Assembly (NCBI GenBank): GCA_022821065.1 | Contig: JAJEEK010000090.1 | Span: forward strand, 83,704 to 147,703 | DNA: 64,000 nt | From: Candidatus Poribacteria bacterium | GTDB lineage: Bacteria; Poribacteria; WGA-4E; WGA-3G | Direction of reading: 5' to 3' | Shown: piece by piece, positions 56,555 to 64,000 of the stretch | Position numbering within the stretch: position 1 is the first letter of the stretch | Layout of the letters: every line of letters begins with the position of its first letter | Translations under genes and position numbers: made by a program | Notes under the pieces: model-generated | Told to the model about the DNA's origin: nothing | Seen by the model: the letters and a program-made list of their open reading frames with translations, nothing else | Database searches by the model: none

Positions 56555-57529
56555 TCAGTCACCGGCAGACTGCTTGAGTTTACCCCACAAGGTCGACTGC
56601 TTCTCCGTACTCGGTGAAACGGAGAGGAACCCCTCCGGTACCCATTCGGGATGCTCATTTTTCCCGGGATGCTTTGTGATTTGGCGAAGTTTGCCGCCAT
56701 CAACAGCGACGAGGTAAATATTTGCATCTACATTCGGGTTGCCCCAAGGATTGTCAATCTCTGCATCGTAGGCAATCCAAGCCCCATCTGGGGACCATGC
56801 CGGATTGTGGCTCCAAATATTATTCGGTGTCACGCGCCGCGTATTTTGACCTTGGGCACCCATGATGTAGATACCACTTCCCATAATACCTGCATAATAG
56901 GCAATTTGCTTTCCATCTGGTGACCAAGTCGGAGATGTCCCTCTATCTTGTGGCTGCATCACGCGTCTGATACGTTTCCCATCAAGATTCATCACATAGA
57001 TGCCACCGTTGTCATTTGGTCTGGAATAGAAAGCGATCTGTTCTCCATCTGGTGACCATGAAGGAACAAAATTGTATTTTCCATCGTCGGTGAGTTGTTG
57101 TAGATTCTCACCGTTGATATCTATTTTGTAGATGTCATAAGTCTGTTTTTGGGGGATACGAGATGAAAAAGCGATCCACTTTCCATCAGGCGACCACGCT
57201 GGATTGGTATCTGATTCTGGACGGTACGTTAATCGTCGCGGTTCTGTCCGATTGAGGCTCATGATATAGATTTCAGCATTTCCATCTCGGTTAGAGACAA
57301 AAGCAAAGGCGCGCCCGTGCGGTGCCCACGTTGCCTGGGAGTCCCATGAAGGATGATTCGTTAAGTTACGTAGATTTTCTCCATTTATATCCATGATATA
57401 GATGTCATAGTTTCCTATTCGGTTGGAACTGAAGGAGATATACGGAGCTGCCCAAGTGTTTACGGTTTGTAGAAGTAGAATAAACAGTAGTGTTGTGCCG
57501 AGGCCTTTGTAGGTATGTTTCATTTTCAT
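56555..57529 (-). CDS. Secreted TolB-like beta-propeller with WGxLK tail
   Basis: 324 aa; FSSNRIGNYDIYIMDINGENLRNLTNHP...; ends SVSPSTEKQSTLWGKLKQSAGD. Confidence 0.87.
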   Translation of the reverse strand: MKMKHTYKGLGTTLLFILLLQTVNTWAAPYISFSSNRIGNYDIYIMDINGENLRNLTNHPSWDSQATWAPHGRAFAFVSNRDGNAEIYIMSLNRTEPRRLTYRPESDTNPAWSPDGKWIAFSSRIPQKQTYDIYKIDINGENLQQLTDDGKYNFVPSWSPDGEQIAFYSRPNDNGGIYVMNLDGKRIRRVMQPQDRGTSPTWSPDGKQIAYYAGIMGSGIYIMGAQGQNTRRVTPNNIWSHNPAWSPDGAWIAYDAEIDNPWGNPNVDANIYLVAVDGGKLRQITKHPGKNEHPEWVPEGFLSVSPSTEKQSTLWGKLKQSAGD

Positions 57530-57558
57530 TTTTTGATTTTCCTATAAATTCGCTGGGT

Positions 57559-58299
57559 CTAAGGTCTTTTCAAGTTTCCCCAAGTTGTCGCGAGTTTTGC
57601 TTTGGGTGTTACAGGGAAATCACCGCTGTTTGGAATGGTATCGCCGGTGACAGTGATGTTGTCGAAGATTGCCGTATAGTTCCAGAGCCCGAAACCGACA
57701 CCTCCGCTCTGAAAGTCTGGAAAATCAGCAAAGACATCAATCTGCCTGAAGACTTGAAGTTTCGTCGGTGCCATAACCTGCTCATCATCAATCCAGAAGG
57801 TAAAGATATCGCCTTCAGCACTTAGTTTCAGATGGTGCCATCTGTTTAATTTTAAAAGTGGGTGCGGTTCCACGATAAGGGTGGCAAGTGCTGGACGGTT
57901 CAAACTGGTAGCAGAACAACTTATTCGTTCCTCTTGAAACGGTGGGTCGTCACCCCTTATAATCACGGGATCAAAAATACGACAGGAAACTAACCAAGTT
58001 CCGTCAACCCGCGCAGCGATTGCGATTCCGCCAATCCCGTGTTTTTTTAGCGGCTTGACATCGAGTTCCATGGTGTAGTTTTCCCATGTGTTATCGCCAG
58101 TTGTCAGCAAGTGCGTATACGCCTCACGACTGTCTGCGTGCAGTTCACCATCAACAATATCCCAGACAGTGGGGGCCTTATCGCTCCAAATTTGCTGCCA
58201 TCTGTCCAACTCTTTGCCATCAAAAGTTTCGAGAAATGTGCCTGCTGAAACAGATAAAGAGAATAGAAATAGGGTTGTTACAATAATTAGAAATTTCAT
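57559..58299 (-). CDS. Secreted DUF1080/LamG-like protein with WGxLK tail
   Basis: 246 aa; GTFLETFDGKELDRWQQIW...; ends FPVTPKAKLATTWGNLKRP. Confidence 0.82.
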   Translation of the reverse strand: MKFLIIVTTLFLFSLSVSAGTFLETFDGKELDRWQQIWSDKAPTVWDIVDGELHADSREAYTHLLTTGDNTWENYTMELDVKPLKKHGIGGIAIAARVDGTWLVSCRIFDPVIIRGDDPPFQEERISCSATSLNRPALATLIVEPHPLLKLNRWHHLKLSAEGDIFTFWIDDEQVMAPTKLQVFRQIDVFADFPDFQSGGVGFGLWNYTAIFDNITVTGDTIPNSGDFPVTPKAKLATTWGNLKRP

Positions 58300-58317
58300 T
58301 AGTATTTATCGCCTCCG

Positions 58318-61251
58318 CTATTTACGAGAAAGGTCGTTTTTGGCTTTTTCAAGTGGAATCTGAAACATCCCATGGTGTTCGGTGACAATATAGAGTTTGT
58401 CGTTTTTAACGGTGAGAGAGAGGACTTTATCTGGCACATTTGGTAAGACTTGTTCCGGTTGTCTATTGTTGCCTAAGCGATAGATACCGGTATCACCAGC
58501 CATATAAACTGTTGTGCCATTGACGATAAGTCTATTGGCAATGATATACTCGCCTGCGGTGTCTGTGAGTACGCGCCAGTATGTGCCGGTTTTTGAAGTT
58601 AAAATGCCTCTGTCGGTTGCGACGTAAGCGGTTGAACCGACAAAAAGGATCTCTTTGAACCGGTTAAAACGGAGAGGTAGGCTGGGTGTAATATCGCGCC
58701 AACTGTCACCACCATCAAGCGACTGAAAGAGACTACCATCTCGCTTGCCGACATAGACGGTTTCGGCTGAGACCGCCAATTTGAACCCATTTTTTGAACC
58801 GTCATTCGTGTGCGGACCGGTATCTATGAGTCCAGTATTTTTCCATTCTGGATATCCGCGTTTCCACTTGAAGAGTTTCCGTTTGTATTCGACATAGAAC
58901 ATCCCATCGCTGACTGCAAACGCGCCGACTTTCCTGTGATCTTCCATGAGACGCACTTCATATAGCGATTCCCGATCGCTTTTCTGATTGCCCGAGAGGT
59001 AAACACCTTGTGCTTCTGCGATCTCTTTCAACACAGCCGTAGAGAGATCCTTCGTACCAAAAATGGGGAGCCCTTGAACTGGAGCAAAAGTATTATCACC
59101 CGCTGATAGATAGGAGATACGTAGGTTGTCAGGTTCAGAGACAATTGTATAGAGAAGGTTGCCGACAGTGACGAATTTTGAATTACTGTTCAGAACGCCT
59201 TTGTTAATTTGATTTATGTATTCTAAGTTAGATACGCGTTTAGGTGCCTCCATCGGAACGGTTTTCCAAGATTTGCCGTTGTCCGATGATTGAACGATAT
59301 CGTTGTCGGTTTGTACGTAGAGTGTATCATTGAAAGCGACGACATCTTGTACGCCGGTTCCGACCATGCCTTCCATAAAATGATGCCACGATTCACCAGC
59401 GTCGGTTGTGCGGTAGAGTCCATAGATTCCTGTTTTGTAGAGGGTGTTTTCATCGGCTGCTAAATAGGCATAGGTATTTGGGACAGGTCCAAGATTTGTC
59501 CAAGTCATTCCGCCATCCACTGAATGAAATAGTCTGGCGCCGCGTGCTAAGATCGTTTCGTTTTTAACCGCTATTGCCATAGCGACTGTTGCCATGAAAA
59601 GACCGTGTTTGGGTTTAGGTGTGATCTCAGTCCAGGACATTCCGAGATCGTTTGATTTGAAAATTCTGCCTCTCCTTGAGGGCTCAATTCGCATGTACTG
59701 CTCAACTTTGCGCCCTGTTCCGACGTAGAGGTTATCTTCAAAGGCGACCAAGTCGTGTACAACTCTGGTTGTATCGAGTGGCAGCAGTTCCCAAACGTCG
59801 TTTTTGAGTCGGTAGAGTCCGCTGTCTGTGCCGGTGAATATTGTCTCATCAACCGCAGCGAGATTATAAACCTTTTTACCTCTCAATCCGTTGTTCACGG
59901 GTGTCCAGTGTTTTCCGACATCTGTAGATCGGAAGATCCCGTTATCCGAAAGTGCGAGATACATTGTAACAGTTTTGTGTGCTGCAGTGTCTATGACGAT
60001 GAGTTCAACCGGATCCCCCGTAGGTCGGGTCCCTAATGTGTTCCATGTCTCGCCATCATCGGTTGAAGCCAATAGTTGATCAGTAGTGACGATATAGAGG
60101 GTGTCCGCATGCTCTGCTATAGGCACTCGGAAGGTGCCGTTCGGGATATTGATATCTACAGGTATCCACAGCGTTGTTCCAGCTGTTAGTCTGTAGACCC
60201 CGATTGACGCATTAGCGTAGAGTGTCTTTTTAGATGTCTCAAAGATATCAAACACGAAACCGCCTGGGGGTCCGTTCATCTGTGTCCAGTGTGAAGTCGA
60301 GAATGTGGCGGGGAAATCCACCGTTGTTGCGGATGCGGTGGTTATATCAGCGGCACGTAAGCCGGTCCCGATACTTTTATTCGGGATCGTCGCGTGTCCG
60401 ACCTGATTTCGAATGGTCGGTTTGGCGAGAATATTGAGCGTGATGGGTGCGTCAACGATTTCAACTGTCGGCTCGGATTGTGCTTCAAAGTTGTATGGTT
60501 GCTGGAATCGGAGAAGGTATCGGTTGCTTAGACCGAGGAATAGCACCAAGAGAAGGGCAGTCACGCCGACAGCGGTCCAAGGGAGTAAGGGTTTCGTAGT
60601 TGGGGCGGAGGCAGGTTTGAAATCGGCGATTTGCCGTGCGATGTTCTCGGTGAAGTCAGCGGGGAATTGGATGCTCCCGAGTATTTCGCGAACCCAGGGT
60701 TCTTTGTTCTGTGCCCGTAAACGTTCTTTTGCGCGTTGGAGTCGGCTCTTGATTGTGTTTGCGGATACGCCTAAGAAGTTGCCGATTTCTTTGGCAGTCA
60801 TCTCACCGAGGTAGTGGAGTGTTATGACTGTGCGTTCACTTTCGGGTAGTTTTTTCAGAAGTTCTTTAACGATTTCGTAGCGGCGTTCGGTGGCTTTCGT
60901 CTCTTGTTGCTCCGACAGATAATTTTTATAGGACGCTTCGTCCACTGCTGTCCGGGATGTTTTTTCCAGCGATAGCATTGTCGATTTTTTCTTTTTGAAC
61001 CGTTTAATGCAGAGCCGGTTGGTAATTACATATAACCAGCCTGCAAACTGGCTGGGGTTGCGTAGGGTCGCGAGTTTTTTGTGGACTTGTAGGAAGGTAT
61101 CTTGTGTAATCTCTTCAGCGATGTGAAAATCGCCGATCTTCCGCCATGCGAGTGCGTGAACGCTCTTTTGGTACTTTCGGACTAAAGTCGTGAACGCCGC
61201 TTCATCGCCTGATAAGATTCTATGGATTAATTGAACATCATTTTCTACCAT
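58318..61251 (-). CDS. ECF sigma factor - TM helix - Asp-box/BNR beta-propeller fusion (copy 2)
   Basis: 977 aa; MVENDVQLIHRILSGDEAAFTTLVRKYQKSVHALAWRKIGDFHIAEEITQDTF; NFLGVSANTIKSRLQRAKERL; TM LLPWTAVGVTALLLVLFLGLS; ASTDDGETW, RSTDVGKHW, KSNDLGMSW, HSVDGGMTW, QSSDNGKSW, QSLDGGDSW. Confidence 0.93.
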   Translation of the reverse strand: MVENDVQLIHRILSGDEAAFTTLVRKYQKSVHALAWRKIGDFHIAEEITQDTFLQVHKKLATLRNPSQFAGWLYVITNRLCIKRFKKKKSTMLSLEKTSRTAVDEASYKNYLSEQQETKATERRYEIVKELLKKLPESERTVITLHYLGEMTAKEIGNFLGVSANTIKSRLQRAKERLRAQNKEPWVREILGSIQFPADFTENIARQIADFKPASAPTTKPLLPWTAVGVTALLLVLFLGLSNRYLLRFQQPYNFEAQSEPTVEIVDAPITLNILAKPTIRNQVGHATIPNKSIGTGLRAADITTASATTVDFPATFSTSHWTQMNGPPGGFVFDIFETSKKTLYANASIGVYRLTAGTTLWIPVDINIPNGTFRVPIAEHADTLYIVTTDQLLASTDDGETWNTLGTRPTGDPVELIVIDTAAHKTVTMYLALSDNGIFRSTDVGKHWTPVNNGLRGKKVYNLAAVDETIFTGTDSGLYRLKNDVWELLPLDTTRVVHDLVAFEDNLYVGTGRKVEQYMRIEPSRRGRIFKSNDLGMSWTEITPKPKHGLFMATVAMAIAVKNETILARGARLFHSVDGGMTWTNLGPVPNTYAYLAADENTLYKTGIYGLYRTTDAGESWHHFMEGMVGTGVQDVVAFNDTLYVQTDNDIVQSSDNGKSWKTVPMEAPKRVSNLEYINQINKGVLNSNSKFVTVGNLLYTIVSEPDNLRISYLSAGDNTFAPVQGLPIFGTKDLSTAVLKEIAEAQGVYLSGNQKSDRESLYEVRLMEDHRKVGAFAVSDGMFYVEYKRKLFKWKRGYPEWKNTGLIDTGPHTNDGSKNGFKLAVSAETVYVGKRDGSLFQSLDGGDSWRDITPSLPLRFNRFKEILFVGSTAYVATDRGILTSKTGTYWRVLTDTAGEYIIANRLIVNGTTVYMAGDTGIYRLGNNRQPEQVLPNVPDKVLSLTVKNDKLYIVTEHHGMFQIPLEKAKNDLSRK

Positions 61252-62278
61252 CTGGATCCTCCTTTTTCATTTCGCCCCATGTCGTCGTTAGCAACTCAGG
61301 TTTTGGTGAAACGGGTAGCGCAAACGCTGGGTCAAACCAATCGCCACCAGTATTCGTTCGACGGAAAGGTCCAGCAATATGTGTCAACTGCGTTTGAACG
61401 CCGGTATTTATATGAATCTTGAAGATTTGGGAATGTCCGTTAATCTCTTGTGTATAGAGCACTTCCTCTCCATCCGGCGATAACACAGGATGCTGTGCAT
61501 AGGGACCGTCTTCCTTGACCAGTTGACGCAAACCGGTTCCGTCTCGGTTGACGATGAAGATTGTCTGGTTGTCCCTCCATGCGTTGTGCAGGTCGCGATC
61601 CAAGATGACCGGCAACAGATGTTTGATCCCAGAAAAAGCGAGTCTATCCCCCGAAGCAGACCAGGATGGCTGGAATTGCCATCGGAGTGCTTTCGTAGGT
61701 AGCGGTTGTTCCACCTCGCGTGTGCGGACGCTGATGAATGTCAGCCGAGATGTCTGTGGGTGAGGGCTTATATGACAAGCGATTTCGGAACCGTCCGGGG
61801 ACCACGCGGGGGAAGCGCAGTGCGGTAGGAGTTCGGCATCTTCTTCACCAAACGTTCCAAGATAGAGCTCGGTCTTCGGGCGCGTCCGGTCTGAGGTCAC
61901 ATAAGCGAAGTGTTTTCCATCAGGGGACCACGTCGCGTTTCCGCGCCACGCCGTTATTTTTTTCTTGAAGACGCGCCGGACATTTGTGCCATCGGGGTTC
62001 ATGAGATACAGGTCTCGCATTCGCGTGCCTTGTCGGTCTGAGACGAAGAGGATCTGATCCCCTGTCGGTGACCAGACAGCCCCCAGATCCCCCGCGGGAT
62101 GTTGTGTGAGGTTGACCTGTTCGGAGCCATCTGGATTCATCATATAAACCTCACGATTGCCGTCCCGACTGGAGGTAAACAGGATTTTGGGTGTTGTCGG
62201 AGCTTTTGCAAAGAGCGGAGATATTGTTCCATATATCAGCGTTAAGAGGATGATAAAAAAAATTGCCTTCAATTTCAT
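61238..62278 (-). CDS. Secreted TolB-like beta-propeller with WGxMK tail
   Basis: MKLKAIFFIILLTLIYGTISPLFAKAPTTPKILFTSSRDGNREVYMMNPDGSEQVNLTQHP; ends TTTWGEMKKEDPDGRK; overlaps the sigma-propeller start by 14 bp. Confidence 0.87.
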   Translation of the reverse strand: MKLKAIFFIILLTLIYGTISPLFAKAPTTPKILFTSSRDGNREVYMMNPDGSEQVNLTQHPAGDLGAVWSPTGDQILFVSDRQGTRMRDLYLMNPDGTNVRRVFKKKITAWRGNATWSPDGKHFAYVTSDRTRPKTELYLGTFGEEDAELLPHCASPAWSPDGSEIACHISPHPQTSRLTFISVRTREVEQPLPTKALRWQFQPSWSASGDRLAFSGIKHLLPVILDRDLHNAWRDNQTIFIVNRDGTGLRQLVKEDGPYAQHPVLSPDGEEVLYTQEINGHSQIFKIHINTGVQTQLTHIAGPFRRTNTGGDWFDPAFALPVSPKPELLTTTWGEMKKEDPDGRK

Positions 62279-62298
62279 AGGTATTTCTCCTAAATTTA

Positions 62299-63321
62299 TT
62301 ACTTCTTTTTTTCTTTTCCCCATGTCGTTGTTAGCAAATCCGGTTGTGGCGATACGGGCAAGGCATACGCAGGGTCAAACCAATCGCCGCCAGAATTCGT
62401 TCGACGAAAAGGTCCAGCAATATGCGTCAACTGTGTCCGCACGCCGGTATTTATATGAATCTTGAAGATTTGGTAATGTCCATTAATCTCTTGTGTATAA
62501 AGCACCTCTGAACCGTCCGGCGATAACGCAGAAACACCAGCCATGGGACCGTCTTCCTCAACAAGTTGTTGGAGACCGGTGCCGTCGCGGTTGACGATGA
62601 AGACTGTGTCTTTATCCTTCCATGCGTTGTGCAGGTCGCGATCCAAGATGACTGGCAACGGATGTCTGTTCCCAGTAATCGCAAGCCTATTTCCGGTAGC
62701 AGACCAAGATGGACCGGATTGCCATTGGAGTGTTTTATCGGGTAGCGGTTGTTCGAGTTCTCGTGTGCGGACATCCATAAATGTGAGTCGAGATCCGAAT
62801 TGATGAGGTATAGAATAGGCGATTTCGGAACCGTTAGGGGACCATTCAGGTGAATTTCCATACGGTAGGAGTTCAGCATCTTCTTCGCCAAAAGTTCCAA
62901 GATAGAGACCGAACTCGAAACGATCCCAGTCTGTGTATTTGTAAGCAAACTGTTTGCCATCGGTAGACCATGCCGGACTATGCCTCCAACCCTTTGCTTT
63001 TTTCCTGAAGACGCGGCGGACGTTGGATCCATCGGGGTCCATGAGATATAGGTCTCGCACACGCGTGCCTTGTCGGTCCGAGACGAAGAGGATTTGCTCA
63101 CCCGTTGACGACCAGGCGGCACCAAAATCACTGGCGGGATGCTGCGTAAGGTTCACTTGTTCGGAGCCATCTGGATTCATCACGTAGACCTCCGAGTTGC
63201 CATCCCGTGAAGACGTGAACAGGATTTTGGCGGTTGTTGGAACTTTATTCGCAGAAAGCCAACACACATCTCCACACATCAGCGTTAAAAGTGTGATATA
63301 AAAAATCGCCTTCAATTTCAT
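62299..63321 (-). CDS. Secreted TolB-like beta-propeller, tandem paralogue of 61238..62278, variant tail
   Basis: MKLKAIFYITLLTLMCGDVCWLSANKVPTTAKILFTSSRDGNSEVYVMNPDGSEQVNLTQHP; ends LLTTTWGKEKKK. Confidence 0.87.
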   Translation of the reverse strand: MKLKAIFYITLLTLMCGDVCWLSANKVPTTAKILFTSSRDGNSEVYVMNPDGSEQVNLTQHPASDFGAAWSSTGEQILFVSDRQGTRVRDLYLMDPDGSNVRRVFRKKAKGWRHSPAWSTDGKQFAYKYTDWDRFEFGLYLGTFGEEDAELLPYGNSPEWSPNGSEIAYSIPHQFGSRLTFMDVRTRELEQPLPDKTLQWQSGPSWSATGNRLAITGNRHPLPVILDRDLHNAWKDKDTVFIVNRDGTGLQQLVEEDGPMAGVSALSPDGSEVLYTQEINGHYQIFKIHINTGVRTQLTHIAGPFRRTNSGGDWFDPAYALPVSPQPDLLTTTWGKEKKK

Positions 63322-63350
63322 ACGTATTTCTCCGATTGGCATTATTATCC

Positions 63351-63420
63351 AATTATTAAAGAGACTATTTTTAGGGGCAAAGGGTGCATAATTTGAAGAA
63401 ATGGGATGGTCACTGTCACC
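63351..63420 (-). promoter_or_regulatory. Candidate promoter/operator upstream of the TolB/sigma-propeller block
   Basis: Minus strand GGTGACAG...TTATGCACCCTTTGCCCCTAAAAATAGTCTCTTTAATAATT. Confidence 0.5.
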
Positions 63421-63791
63421 TGAGAGTATAGCACGCTTTTATGGTGAGTGGTATAATTATTTGTGGATTTGCGGAAAGTCGGGGTTGGAAACCGAGCTTG
63501 CAGGGGAGCGAGCCGTTGGATTAGTAGGAGCCGGATCCGTTTTCCTAAGCGGTCGCAAAACTTCAGGGATGTTAGCCTAACGCGTGTTGTATAGGTTTCT
63601 GCAACCGTGCCTTTTAGGAGTTACGATTCCGGCTTACCCAAGGAGGCTTGTTTGTGTATATGCAATTTTCATGCCAACAGAAAAGTGTCTGTTTTTGGCG
63701 ATAAGTGTTGGAATTTTGCCTATTTTTTGGACATGTATGGTAAAAAAGTAGACATTGCAGGACAGTTGGCAGTTGTCAGTTTAACGGTAAT

Positions 63792-63876
63792 AGGACTTAC
63801 GCAATTTTGACTGTAGGTGGTTCTGTTAGATGAACTTTTTCTGAAAACACAGCGTTCTGGTGTCACAAACTAAATG
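63792..63876. mobile_element. MITE-like element, copy D, lacking a recognisable right end
   Basis: AGGACTTACGCAATTTTGACTGTAGGTGGTTCTGTTAGATGAACTTTTTCTGAAAACACAGCGTTCTGGTGTCACAAACT, similar to copies B and C. Confidence 0.65.
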
Positions 63877-63910
63877 AAGATTAAATAAATATTTCGGTAA
63901 TCGTTAAAGA

Positions 63911-63951
63911 TCGCGAGCACAAGAAACGCCCCAGCAAAAACACTCGCTCCT
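63911..63951. repeat. Dispersed 41-bp repeat, copy 2
   Basis: CGCGAGCACAAGAAACGCCCCAGCAAAAACACTCGCTCCTA; similar to 40394..40434. Confidence 0.6.
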
Positions 63952-64000
63952 ACAGTAAGAGGTTATTGTATTACCGAATTAAATTCTTAAACTTCATACA

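Noticed and set aside
62451-63131. 226-aa minus-strand ORF
   Set aside because: Alternate frame of the TolB-like gene 62299..63321; low-complexity Ser-rich translation.

Overview
64-kb bacterial window, mostly coding on the minus strand. Gene content (phytanoyl-CoA dioxygenases, Gfo/Idh/MocA oxidoreductases, Uma2, LamG/TolB-like secreted proteins, a BMC vertex protein) is reminiscent of Candidatus Poribacteria or a similar PVC-like lineage; this assignment is inference only. Main blocks: (1) 1-8.5 kb: metabolic genes and gene remnants. (2) 9-14.5 kb: a defence-like island with an N6-type DNA methyltransferase carrying a C-terminal extension, a wHTH-FRG-TPR protein and a DUF262/DUF1524 (GmrSD-like) protein; the first two genes are bracketed by perfect 20-bp direct repeats. 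(3) 15-25 kb: accessory genes, including a DUF5615/DUF433 pair, a truncated methyltransferase, an ECF sigma factor, ThiO and an orphan EutN/CcmL protein. (4) 26.9-36.6 kb: a tetrapyrrole cluster (hemB, hemL, polyprenyl synthetase, an internally duplicated siroheme-synthase-like protein, ccsA/hemX-like, hemA, hemC, cobA-hemD fusion). (5) 43.9-63.3 kb: the most unusual block. Two proteins fuse an N-terminal ECF sigma factor, one TM helix and a large Asp-box beta-propeller. They surround or adjoin nine secreted proteins of at least three different folds that all end in a shared short C-terminal tail, [T/A/M]-[T/L]-W-G-x-(L/V/M)-K (one variant: TTWGKEK). A SpoIVB-like S55 protease gene lies nearby. 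The window also has several dispersed palindromic and MITE-like repeat families. No tRNA, rRNA or CRISPR array was recognised by eye.
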